Origin: Pseudoalteromonas nigrifaciens
GTDB taxonomy: Bacteria; Pseudomonadota; Gammaproteobacteria; Enterobacterales; Alteromonadaceae
DNA: 64,000 nucleotides
Assembly (NCBI RefSeq): GCF_002221505.1
Contig: NZ_CP011036.1
Span: forward strand, 186,001-250,000
Direction of reading: 5' to 3'
Part shown: in pieces, positions 41,753-50,111 of the stretch
Numbering within the stretch: the stretch's first letter is position 1
Layout: the number at the start of each line of letters is the position of its first letter
Program-made: the position numbers and the translations under genes
The notes under the pieces: model-generated
What the model was told of the DNA's origin: nothing
Databases searched by the model: none
What the model saw: the letters and a program-made list of their open reading frames with translations, nothing else

Positions 41753-41810
41753 ATCTCGACGTAAAGATATGTAAGAATTAACTTTGTGTCAAGTATCTTC
41801 ATGTAAAGAT
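41753..41810 (-). promoter_or_regulatory. Promoter of the TrpF-like/upp operon with two PecS-type operators
   Basis: On the minus strand TTGACA (41787-41792), 17 bp, TATCTT (41764-41769). Operator ATCTTCATGTAAAGAT (41795-41810) ends 2 bp upstream of the -35 box, exactly as at indC. A second, ATCTCGACGTAAAGAT (41753-41768), covers the -10 region. This is the densest site pair of the locus. Confidence 0.76.
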
Positions 41811-42181
41811 ATTTAATTAATATACGTTTAACTGTTTCATAGAGTTGTTGAAGACTGATTTTTTATATCGTTATTATTTAAAAAGCTAACATAAGCAAAG
41901 CTTTAGGGAAGTTTTGGAAGTGGTGCAGGGCGATTGGAAGCTTACTAAAAAATAGTTTTCGGCCTTAAAAACTTAACGTATTGAGCGTAAGTCTTAAATA
42001 AAAACAATATTTAGGCATTTAAAAAATTATATGGCGTGAGTATGGTTATCAAAACGTTAAGTTAACGAGATCGTAAACACGGACAAGAACAGTTGGTTTT
42101 TTCCGTGCCCCACAAAATTTTAGTCAACTATTTTTAGCTGGTACAATGGCATTTGTATAACTATGTGCAGCAAGGGAGTAT
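41811..42181. other. Non-coding region right of the PecS-controlled locus
   Basis: About 370 bp with no credible ORF. A CACGGA...TTCCGTG hairpin with a long T-rich loop lies at about 42078-42107. AAGGGAG just before 42182 is the Shine-Dalgarno of the next gene. I see no mobile element here. Confidence 0.4.
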
Positions 42182-42475
42182 ATGGAAAAGCAAGAAATAA
42201 TAAGATTCATTAAGGATATACAATATAAGTTTCCAGATGTGATCCCCCTAATGGATAAACATGAAAGTTGGGCGCTTGCTTTTCGCATGGAAGAGTTTGC
42301 AAACTTAACAACTTTTGCATTCAACGAAAATAAGGTCACCAACGCTCTAAAGCACTTGTCATATATGAGTCTAAAATTAGACTCTGCAAGTCCTGCTGAA
42401 CTTGAGTACATAGACACTTATTACGTTGAGCACTTATTTTGCAAGGCCACTCCCATAGGAGTTGAAATAGGTTGA
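42182..42475 (+). CDS. Small hypothetical protein
   Basis: 97 residues from an ATG with AAGGGAG 5 nt upstream, which argues that it is a real gene although an antisense frame also exists. Helical and soluble; the sequence MEKQEIIRFIKDIQYKFPDVIPLMDKHE then NALKHLSYMSLKLDS suggests a tetratricopeptide-like or DUF7674-like helical bundle, but I do not recognise it with confidence. It stands alone in a region of gene decay and could be an immunity or accessory protein; no function is assigned. Confidence 0.55.
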   Translation: MEKQEIIRFIKDIQYKFPDVIPLMDKHESWALAFRMEEFANLTTFAFNENKVTNALKHLSYMSLKLDSASPAELEYIDTYYVEHLFCKATPIGVEIG

Positions 42476-42714
42476 CCACTCGTTCCAGGCAAACTTAAAA
42501 AACTGTATTTAGATTTTCACGGGCAAGCGCCTAAAATACGTTGAGAATAGAAGCAAGTCGTTCTTATTTATTTTCTATTTAAAAAATCAAAATCTGTTCC
42601 GAAAAGTTGTTAAGTAGGAGCTATTGTCCTGAACTTCATGAGAGGTTTTTATTAAACTCCGTTATACTTCTTGCGATTGAATATGCCAAACGAAGTAAAT
42701 AGGCGCTAACTGCA

Positions 42715-43535
42715 ATGAGCACAGAAATTCTTTTCCATACTACTTTTGCACACGGAACCAGTAAAACATGGGTTGTATTTATCCATGGAGCCGGTGGTAG
42801 TTCGGCAATCTGGTTTCGTCAGCTTAAAGCCTATAAAAAAGAATATAATGTGTTGTTGCTTGATCTTCGTGGTCACGGTAAATCGAATAACTTAGTGCAA
42901 AACTTTGTGGATAATAATTATTCGTTTAATAAAGTCTCTAAAGACATTATCGATATGTTAGATCATAACAATATCCCCAGCGCACACTTTGTTGGCATTT
43001 CATTGGGTACTATTCTGATTCGCAATATTGCTGAAATTGCGCCGCAATATGTTTCTAGCATGGTGCTAGGCGGTGCAGTGACTCGTTTTAATACTCGCAG
43101 TAATACATTGGTTTATTTAGGTAATACTTTTAAACACTTCTTGCCTTATATGTGCTGTATCGCTTATTTGCTTTTATTATGATGCCAAAAAAGCGCCATA
43201 AAGAGTCCCGACTTTTGTTTGTTCGTGAAGCAAAACGCTTGTGCCAAAAAGAGTTTATAAAATGGTTTAAATTAGCCATGGACGTAAACCATTTAATGCA
43301 ATATTTCAAAGAAAAAGACATCGATATTCCCATTCTTTACATAATGGGTAAAGAGGATCATATGTTCCTTGGCCCTGTTAAAAAAATGGTGAAGCGCCAT
43401 AAAAACAGCGTACTGCAAACTATTCACCATTGCGGCCATGTTTGTAATGTGGAACGCCCTGACTTATTTAATCAGCACTCGCTTGCTTTTATCGCCCAGC
43501 ATACCCCGCTGGAGTTCAACAATATTCAGATTTAA
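42715..43535 (+). pseudogene. Alpha/beta hydrolase, broken by a 1-nt deletion
   Basis: The first frame (42715-43182) encodes VVFIHGAGGSSAIWF, LDLRGHGKS and the nucleophile elbow FVGISLGT. At about 43154 the frame changes: the downstream frame, ending at 43535, carries FAFIMMPKKRHKESRLLF, IPILYIMGKEDHMF (catalytic Asp) and HHCGHVCNVERPDLF (catalytic His). Adding one G to TGTG|CTG near 43154 would restore PYMWLYRLFAF and a hydrolase of about 273 residues. All triad residues survive, so the lesion is recent or a sequencing error. The substrate is unknown. Confidence 0.8.
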
Positions 43536-43536
43536 A

Positions 43537-43719
43537 GATGCTGATGACTATTTTGATACATGCTGGCTAGCTGAAATGTTGCATCTAAACATTGTACCTT
43601 AGAGCTATATTCATCTTCGAGAATTCAGAGCTGTTCGTGACTTAATGCGTAAACGAATGGACATTATTCAACAGTCCACTAGCAAAGATGTTATATGCGT
43701 CAGTTTGGATATAAGGTAA
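43537..43719 (+). mobile_element. IS110-family transposase remnant
   Basis: One frame reads DTCWLAEMLHLNIVP, a stop codon, then SYIHLREFRAVRDLMRKRMDIIQQSTS. This follows the DEDD-type IS110 transposase segment (DAFWLAELL...RELRDLxRKR). Only about 60 codons remain, with an internal stop and no ends, so it is inactive debris abutting the broken hydrolase. Confidence 0.6.
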
Positions 43720-44154
43720 GCGTTTAGCTAACGGCATCTAGCCTTGCTTAATATTTTATTGCAGAAGCGGATCTAGGTTATTGGGCAAGCTCAGTTAGTT
43801 GCTGTAAGTATCAATGTAGTCGTGCATTACAAGGCCATTCTGACGCGAACAAAATTCCCAGGTAATGCCTTTAGTTAGTTTTTCGCGGTATAAAAAGTTG
43901 TTTTTGATAAAGTATTTTGCTGACAATACTCAGTTATAGTTAAATCACTCATTGTTGCTCCTCTATAATATTACGCCAAGGCTCAAGGCTACGTGTTTTT
44001 CTCATCGTTACTTCATTGATTGTAATTCAGAGATAGCTTAATAGTTTTGACGAATTATTAGTAGAAGCACTTTGTTAGATGCTTACTTTTGTGATCTAAA
44101 AATCACTGTTATGATCTATCCTATAACCATAATTGAGCTGCTCATAGGTAATCA
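43720..44154. other. Degenerate region between IS remnants
   Basis: No intact gene. A 25-codon minus-strand frame (43875-43952), with a strong GAGGAG Shine-Dalgarno, encodes MSDLTITEYCQQNTLSKTTFY, like the helix-turn-helix start of an IS66 TnpA protein, then stops. The remainder shows nothing I can support. Confidence 0.45.
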
Positions 44155-44413
44155 TCGATAATCCAGATAATAGCTATTGCCACTGCTTAGCAGTCAGTCT
44201 AACGACGTCATCTGTTTTTTTGGATCACTTAAACTTGTCTTTTCGAGGCATTTATACCATGAGGCGAAGCCAGTTTTATCCGAACGCAACATCTTACCAC
44301 TCATGGCTGATACAGATATTTTGCTCAATAATTGCTGCGAGACTATTGATAGACTTACGAAAATATTCAGGCTGGCGATGTGATAACACGTAATTAATAT
44401 TCCAAGAGTTCAT
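44155..44413 (-). mobile_element. IS66-family TnpB (Orf2) remnant
   Basis: From an ATG at 44411-44413 the minus strand reads HRQPEYFRKSINSLAAIIEQ, then after a stop and frameshifts DKTGFASWYKCLEK and DDVVRLTAKQW...LLSGL. These are three successive parts of IS66 TnpB. Upstream, to about 44500, TGKAPVTTDPIRLTH may be the end of TnpA. The large TnpC is gone. Non-functional. Confidence 0.72.
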
Positions 44414-44592
44414 GCTCAGCTCTCGATTAAATGAGTAAGCCTGATAGGGTCTGTCGTTACAGGGGCTTTACCTGTCTGATTGAAAGAATGATGGCAGCAA
44501 TAGCTGGTTAGGATGTCCTAGCTATTGGTGGAGTGAAATTTTAATGTACTCAGATAGCTATGGCTGTGTAATTAATTCGGCTTGAGATGCCT

Positions 44593-44619
44593 GAGAACAT
44601 ATTGTTCTCGAATTTTTTT
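44593..44619 (+). terminator. Terminator-like hairpin, plus strand
   Basis: GAGAACA, TAT, TGTTCTC followed by GAATTTTTTT. It has the right shape on the plus strand, but no intact plus-strand gene lies upstream; it may be a leftover of the IS-damaged region. Confidence 0.55.
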
Positions 44620-45391
44620 AACCAGAACTGGCTATCAAGGTTAAAAAATGGTCGCTAAGTTTACTTGTGATGCAGGTAAAGCGGCGACCTTTGTGAAGTC
44701 CTGGGGCGAGATTGACAGTCAATTCTAGTAGTATTTTTCCAGATTCAAGTTTAAAATCAATCACTTGGGCGCATTCATAGCCAAAGTATTTTCCAACGTA
44801 TTTGTGGATAGCTTTGAATAAGGTTTCTTTGGCTGAGAATACCCAGGTTAGAAATTCAGTTTCATCTAGCTTGATTGATTTGCTCAAGTGCAGCTCATCA
44901 GGTAACAACACTTCTGATTGGATCTGCTTAGCGACATTCTGGCTTATAAGTTCTTCGACATCAATGCCAAGAAAAGGGTAGTCTTCTCTTTTGCTGACTA
45001 CTGCTACGGCGAGAGCCTTGCTGTGAGAAATTGAACCGTTGATTCCCGCCGGCCAGCAGGGTTCACCATGTCTTCCGATACCCGGTGGCTCCCAGGCTAA
45101 GCCCGCAGCTTGGAAAGCCTGTTGAACTGAACAGCGGCCAGCTAAATACTCAGCCTTTCGTTTTGTGACTGACTGGTTCAGTTTCTCTGGGAATTTGATA
45201 TGCAGTTCAGAAAATAAGCTCTGACTGAACTGTGCTTGGTCGAATTCGCAGTAACTGATAGCTAAGTTTTGCCACCTGTTAAGGGAGATCATACCCGACT
45301 CTCTAATAAAAGAGGATGAGGGAAGTCTTCCTAATGGCATTTCACCATCCTTAGGCAAAAACAAAGTTGGCTTAGAGATAGATGATTTCAT
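44618..45391 (-). CDS. 4'-phosphopantetheinyl transferase (Sfp/EntD type)
   Basis: 257 residues. I chose ATG 45389-45391, which has AAGGAG 7 nt upstream, over the ATG 18 nt further out. Motifs are KRKAEYLAGRCSVQQAF, GINGSISHSKALAVAVV, FLGIDVEE (Mg ligands) and FSAKETLFKAIHKYVGKYFGY. These define the EntD/Sfp-type enzymes that attach the phosphopantetheine arm to NRPS and PKS carrier domains. It is the only PPTase in view and lies 7.4 kb from indC, so it could activate that synthetase. It follows a ruined type II thioesterase on the same strand, so it is also the survivor of an older NRPS-linked operon. All catalytic residues are present. Confidence 0.9.
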   Translation of the reverse strand: MKSSISKPTLFLPKDGEMPLGRLPSSSFIRESGMISLNRWQNLAISYCEFDQAQFSQSLFSELHIKFPEKLNQSVTKRKAEYLAGRCSVQQAFQAAGLAWEPPGIGRHGEPCWPAGINGSISHSKALAVAVVSKREDYPFLGIDVEELISQNVAKQIQSEVLLPDELHLSKSIKLDETEFLTWVFSAKETLFKAIHKYVGKYFGYECAQVIDFKLESGKILLELTVNLAPGLHKGRRFTCITSKLSDHFLTLIASSG

Positions 45392-45462
45392 CAAGAAGCT
45401 CCTTAGCAATAGCGGTTATGCATTTCAATACTTATTCTCCATCTTGTTCTATGAAAAAGTGA

Positions 45463-46108
45463 TTACAAGAAAAAATGATATTTATCGGTAGTATGCAGAG
45501 AAAGTCGTCGCCAGCCAGTGATAGCTGATTCTGATGCATAAGGATTCTGTAGACCGCGAAACACCAAAACTGTACAGTTTACAGACTTTTCATCTGCTTT
45601 ATAGGTGTCGGCAATCCTTAAGTCTGCTCGAAGTATATGCACTACCAGCTGCATGAGTTCATTGTTATTCAGGACTTCCTCTGGCACACGATTGAGCTCT
45701 CGTAGCTTTTGGGTAAATAGTATATAGATTCGCGTTCGGCTACAGTGTACGGATCTCGATAGCCTGATGCTAAAAAGTAACCGGTCTGCCTGACGTTTAG
45801 TTGTTGAATTCGTGATATCAGCTCATAACTTACGCGGCACCCATGGTTATAGTCAAAAAATACTAGGGGCAATCCAGTATTTGGATAATGTCTGGTAAAA
45901 GTGCATCTGCCAAATAGTGCATTTCAGCTATACGCGTTGCTCTACCAGATGATTGTACACCTATGATTTTCTCACACTCGGGAAAGTGCTCCCGCCAATT
46001 AGTATATATGGAAGTGTCTCCTTCTACAAAATGCAAACAGAACAGACGTAATTTAAGATTGAAGCGGAGCTGTGGGAATATAAACCAATTACTACTTTCC
46101 ATTGACAT
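45463..46108 (-). pseudogene. Type II (NRPS-editing) thioesterase pseudogene
   Basis: Three consecutive minus-strand frames together spell one protein of about 215 residues: LRLFCLHFVEGDTSIYTNW (frame 1, to 45863), LPLVFFDYNHGCRVSYELI and TGYFLASGYRDP (frame 2), then VPEEVLNNNELMQLVVHILRADLRIAD and TVLVFRGLQNPYA...YHFFL (frame 3). This is the GrsT/RifR-type thioesterase pattern. Two frameshifts are needed, and the nucleophile elbow GHSxG is replaced by DYNHG, so the active Ser is lost. It lies directly upstream of the PPTase gene. Confidence 0.8.
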
Positions 46109-46331
46109 TTTCCTTTAATACCATCCCTGCACCATGTTACTAAACTTCATTTGAAATCTTGCTTCTAAACTTTAAATTTACTGTCCGATCAGAACGATTT
46201 CTTGGAATGTGGCTAATAATGATACTACAGGTAGTTAAGAGAAAGACAACTAAACCCTCATGACCCTGTTTTTGAAAATATTAACAGCATAATTACTGCA
46301 TTCATTTACAGTAATATCTTGAAGGTTAGCT

Positions 46332-46817
46332 ATGAAGAGAAAATACCTAGATATTAATGAGCAAACCATCAATGAATTAGAGGGGGCTTGGGGGTATCTT
46401 AATAAACATTTTTATAGTGAGTTAAATTTAGAAAATAATCGTTCTATAGAGTCAGAAAACCCACTTGGGAAACTTACATATTTTATGGAATTTGGGATTT
46501 ACCCAGCACCTTAATTACAACTGTAAATATCAGAGGTTTATTAGCTGTATATGTTACAAGCTGGTAAAGCTGATCTTGAAGAATTATTTTGTGGGAAACC
46601 AATTAAAGGCATTGGAAATTTTTCTGGACGAGAAGCAAAAAAGCAAGACGTTAAATTTTTAGATATGACTTTATCGATGGAAACTATTGGTAATAAAAAG
46701 AAAAAACGTTCGCAATATTAAATAGTCGAAGAATTTTTGAGAGCTAAAGGTTCGGACGAAGATCCCGAACACTTATTAAGAAAGTTACGAAGATACAGAA
46801 ATAAGCCTGCAAACTAA
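46332..46817 (+). pseudogene. Broken gene of an uncharacterised family
   Basis: An N-terminal piece (46332-46514, MKRKYLDINEQTINELEGAWGYLNK... GKLTYFMEFGIYPAP) continues in another frame as LITTVNIRGLLAVYV and then, from 46551, as GKADLEELFCGKPIKGIGNFSGREAKKQD. It ends GSDEDPEHLLRKLRRYRNKPAN at 46817. Together this looks like one gene of about 160 residues with at least two frameshifts and a stop. I recognise the pattern of a small uncharacterised proteobacterial family but can assign no function. Confidence 0.6.
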
Positions 46818-46889
46818 AGACGTACAATAAGCATTCTTATAAGACAATGGTTTCTCAATGTATAGCTGTCGTTTCTTAATAATATGAAG

Positions 46890-46928
46890 AGAAAAAGCTA
46901 TCACTTATCTTACTGACAACTGATAGCT
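46890..46928 (-). terminator. Terminator of the cys operon
   Basis: On the minus strand AGCTATCA (46921-46928), 17-nt loop, TGATAGCT (46896-46903), then TTTTTC, about 20 bp after the cysQ stop. Confidence 0.75.
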
Positions 46929-46946
46929 AACCACTCAAAACTGCTC

Positions 46947-47717
46947 TTACCCCTCTAAAGCCGAAACAATAAAATACGGATTCAAATATTCATCTTTGGT
47001 GTTGTATAACAGCGGGCTGCCGTCGAGTTTAGTGACTTTTGCGCCGGCGATTTCGGCAATGGCGTGGCCGGCACCGGTGTCCCATTCGCAGGTTGGGCCT
47101 AGGCGTGGGTAAATATCGGCGCTGCCTTCGGCGACTAAACACAGTTTTAGTGAGCTGCCTTTTGAGACCATTTCAACCTCATCAAAGCGTTTTACAAACT
47201 CGGCTAAATCAGGAGAAGGATGCGAGCGGCTGCCGACTACGCGAATTAAGCCTTTATTTGCTTTAGTCGTTACTTTAAGCTCAATGCGTTCATCACCACG
47301 GTCTTTAAATGCGCCGATGGCCTCAGCTGCGAGATAAGACACGCCTAGCGCAGGCGCATCTACTACCGCTAAGATAGGTTTGCCGTTTTCAATCAAGGCG
47401 ATGTTAACGGTAAACTCACCGTTCTTTTTAATAAATTCTTTCGTGCCGTCGATTGGGTCAACCAACCAATAGCGGGTCCACGTTTGGCGGATATCCCAGC
47501 TGATATCGGCGTTTTCTTCACTTAATATAGGAATGTCGGGAGTGAGCTGCTGTAGCCCTGCGACAATAATTTTATGAGCTGCTAAGTCGGCGTCGGTTAC
47601 AGGGCTTTCATCGGCTTTGTATTCAACGTTAAAGTCCTTTTGATAAATTCCCATTATGGCGCTACCCGCTTGGCGGGCAAGGATCAGGGTTTCTTCTAGC
47701 AGTTCGGTTTGGTTCAT
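46947..47717 (-). CDS. cysQ: 3'(2'),5'-bisphosphate nucleotidase
   Basis: 256 residues of the inositol monophosphatase superfamily. Metal sites are ESPVTDADLAAH, LSEENA, WLVDPIDGTKEFIKKNGEFTVNIALIE and CEWDTGAGHAI. CysQ removes the 3' phosphate from PAP formed when PAPS is reduced. It is the last gene of the sulfate operon, 10 bp after cysC, which fits this role. Confidence 0.95.
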   Translation of the reverse strand: MNQTELLEETLILARQAGSAIMGIYQKDFNVEYKADESPVTDADLAAHKIIVAGLQQLTPDIPILSEENADISWDIRQTWTRYWLVDPIDGTKEFIKKNGEFTVNIALIENGKPILAVVDAPALGVSYLAAEAIGAFKDRGDERIELKVTTKANKGLIRVVGSRSHPSPDLAEFVKRFDEVEMVSKGSSLKLCLVAEGSADIYPRLGPTCEWDTGAGHAIAEIAGAKVTKLDGSPLLYNTKDEYLNPYFIVSALEG

Positions 47718-47727
47718 TGGGGTTAAC

Positions 47728-48321
47728 CTATATTATGTGCTGTTGTTTTAGATACGTTATCAGCTGAACAACCGATTGGTCTAGGGTGTTTTTGCTGGTA
47801 TCTAAAATTATTTCCGGTGAATTTGGTATTTGGTAGTCTGAATCAATACCTGTGAAGTGTTTTATTTCACCTGCGCGGGCTTTTTTGTATAAGCCTTTTG
47901 GATCGCGGCTTTCGCATACGTCCAGTGGTGTGTCTAAAAACACTTCGATAAATTCACCGTCATCGACTAAGTTTCTTACCATATCGCGTTCAGCGCGAAA
48001 TGGGGAAATAAATGCGGTGAGTACCAATAATCCAGCATCGACTATTAGTTTGGCGGTTTCACCAACGCGGCGGATATTTTCAACTCGGTCTGCGTCGCTA
48101 AAGCCTAGGTCTTTACATAAACCGTGGCGTACGTTGTCGCCATCGAGCAGGTAAGTATGAATACCTTGTTGATTAAGTGCGGCTTCTAGCGCGTTTGCTA
48201 CAGTGCTTTTACCTGAGCCCGAAAATCCGGTAAACCATATAATAGCGCTCTGATGCTTTTTTTGCTCACTACGTTGTGCTTTAGTGGTTGCGTAGTTATG
48301 CCAAACAATATTTTCATCCAT
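47728..48321 (-). CDS. cysC: Adenylylsulfate (APS) kinase
   Basis: 197 residues. P-loop [42 protein letters not shown] (APS binding), [13 protein letters not shown] and [30 protein letters not shown] are all standard. It phosphorylates APS to PAPS. Coupled with cysDN upstream and cysQ downstream. Confidence 0.97.
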   Translation of the reverse strand: MDENIVWHNYATTKAQRSEQKKHQSAIIWFTGFSGSGKSTVANALEAALNQQGIHTYLLDGDNVRHGLCKDLGFSDADRVENIRRVGETAKLIVDAGLLVLTAFISPFRAERDMVRNLVDDGEFIEVFLDTPLDVCESRDPKGLYKKARAGEIKHFTGIDSDYQIPNSPEIILDTSKNTLDQSVVQLITYLKQQHII

Positions 48322-48355
48322 AGTGAGTTATCTCTTTATGCTGTGCGTGCCGGTA

Positions 48356-50080
48356 TTAAAACGGAAATACTAGCGGGATCAAGGTTAATACTGTTATTGA
48401 ATAAATAATAGAAAGGGGCAAGCCCATCACTACATAATCTTTTAAACGATAGTTACCCGCGCTGTAAACCATAAGGTTAGTTTGATAACCAAACGGCGAT
48501 ATAAAACTTGCTGATGCGCCAAACGCAACCGCCATAATAAATGGCAGTGGGTCTACGTTAAAGCCAACGGCAAGTGAATAGGCAACCGGAAACGACAATG
48601 CTGCAGCGGCGTTATTGGTTATCAGCTCGGTAAATAATACTGTCATTAAAAATATTGCGATAAAGGCGCTGTATGGGCCAAAGTCGCCAAGTACTACAAA
48701 CATAGCCGCCGATATTTGCCCAGCAAGTCCGGTGCCTATCATTAGTTTTGCTAAGCCTATGGCGCTGCCTACTACGGCGAGTAACTCAATAGGAAAGCGA
48801 CGTTTTACTTCGCTAAGCTTAATAGTACCGCAAAGCATAAAGCCAATCAGTAATACTAATAAGCCTTTAACTAGCGGCACTAAGCCAATAATACTTAAGC
48901 CCAGTACAGCGGCAAAGCTTAGCAGCACAATGTTTGACTGTTTAGGCGCTAGGTGAGTTTGTAAATCAAACCCCGATATATACACAAATTCGCGCTTTAA
49001 ATTAGGCAAGCTGTAAAAGTTTTTACCCGGGGCGAGTATTAGTGAGTCGCCTGCTTGTAAACGCACTTGCCCTAAACCACCTTGCAGGCGATCGTGGCCG
49101 CGGCGAATAGCAATAACGGCCGCATGAAACTGCTCTCTAAAGCGGGCTTCTTTTACGGTTTTACCAATAAATTTTGAAGACTGACTTACAACAACTTCTA
49201 CTAAGTGTTCTATGTCTTTTTGATGATTGTCGTGCACTACTTTTAAACCATCGAAACGCGTAAGTAGGGGGACTGATTTTATATCGCCCACAAAAAGTAA
49301 TATGTCGTTTTGTTTAATTATTTGCTGTGGCGTGACCGCACAAATACGTTGGTTATCGCGAATTATTTCGCCTAAAAATAAGTCTTTAAGTTCACGCAGG
49401 CCATTTTCTTCTACGGTGCGGCCAATTAACTTTGAACCGGCTTGTACTTTACCTTCAAGATAAAAAGGCACGACTTCTTGGTCGCTTTTACCGTTGTCGG
49501 GTAAGTATTTTAACATGACTAAAATAGTGATTAAGCCCACGCTTAATGCGCCCAAACCTACTAAGGTAAAGTCAAAAAAGCCCAGTGGCGCCATGCCCGC
49601 ATCTACGGCAAAACCATTTACGATTAAGTTGGTAGATGTGCCAATAAGGGTAATAGTGCCGCCTAAAATAGCGGTGTACGATAGCGGTAATAATAACTTT
49701 GATGGCGAGTGGTTGGGGTTGTCTTTTATCGCGGTAATTAAGGAGGCAACCACGGCAGTGTTATTGGTAAACGACGATAAAAACGCGGTCGAAAGCCCCA
49801 ATTTAGTCACTGATTTAACTAAACTACCGCTCGATAGTGATTGCGCTAATTTTTGAATAAGGGTGGTTTTTTCAATCGCAATTGACACTAATATTAATAA
49901 CACCAAAGTAATTAGCGACGGGTTAGTATAATTAACTAACATGCTTTCTAAATCTATTAGCCCTGCTAAGTAGCTGCTGCCAATGGCTCCCACAAATAGC
50001 CATGCAGGATTAAGCCGAGTGCCAAAAAGGCACCCGACTAAAGTAAGCATAATGCCTGTTAAAATGAGCTGATCTACCAT
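48356..50080 (-). CDS. SLC13/DASS-type sulfate permease with TrkA-C (RCK_C) domains
   Basis: 574 residues. N-terminal helices (residues 1-180, with NTAVVASLI and TLIGTSTNLIVNGFA) and C-terminal helices (about 380-574, with TNNAAAALSFPVAYSLA and FGYQTNLMVYSAGNYR) flank two TrkA-C-like cytoplasmic domains (about 200-360). This is the SAC1/SLT-type architecture. It lies inside the cys operon between cysN and cysC, so it is probably the sulfate importer in place of the ABC system CysUWA. Specificity rests on context. Confidence 0.88.
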   Translation of the reverse strand: MVDQLILTGIMLTLVGCLFGTRLNPAWLFVGAIGSSYLAGLIDLESMLVNYTNPSLITLVLLILVSIAIEKTTLIQKLAQSLSSGSLVKSVTKLGLSTAFLSSFTNNTAVVASLITAIKDNPNHSPSKLLLPLSYTAILGGTITLIGTSTNLIVNGFAVDAGMAPLGFFDFTLVGLGALSVGLITILVMLKYLPDNGKSDQEVVPFYLEGKVQAGSKLIGRTVEENGLRELKDLFLGEIIRDNQRICAVTPQQIIKQNDILLFVGDIKSVPLLTRFDGLKVVHDNHQKDIEHLVEVVVSQSSKFIGKTVKEARFREQFHAAVIAIRRGHDRLQGGLGQVRLQAGDSLILAPGKNFYSLPNLKREFVYISGFDLQTHLAPKQSNIVLLSFAAVLGLSIIGLVPLVKGLLVLLIGFMLCGTIKLSEVKRRFPIELLAVVGSAIGLAKLMIGTGLAGQISAAMFVVLGDFGPYSAFIAIFLMTVLFTELITNNAAAALSFPVAYSLAVGFNVDPLPFIMAVAFGASASFISPFGYQTNLMVYSAGNYRLKDYVVMGLPLSIIYSITVLTLIPLVFPF

Positions 50081-50111
50081 GCTTTATATCCTATAACAGG
50101 CTAAAAAAGTA

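Noticed and set aside
42124..42417. Minus-strand frame of 97 codons
   Set aside because: It is antisense to the plus-strand gene at 42182, which has the strong Shine-Dalgarno; the reverse frame has none.
44177..44383. Plus-strand frame of 68 codons
   Set aside because: It is antisense to the IS66 TnpB remnant, whose protein similarity is clear on the minus strand.
45463..46108. Three small overlapping minus-strand frames taken as three separate genes
   Set aside because: Joined through two frameshifts they spell a single type II thioesterase.
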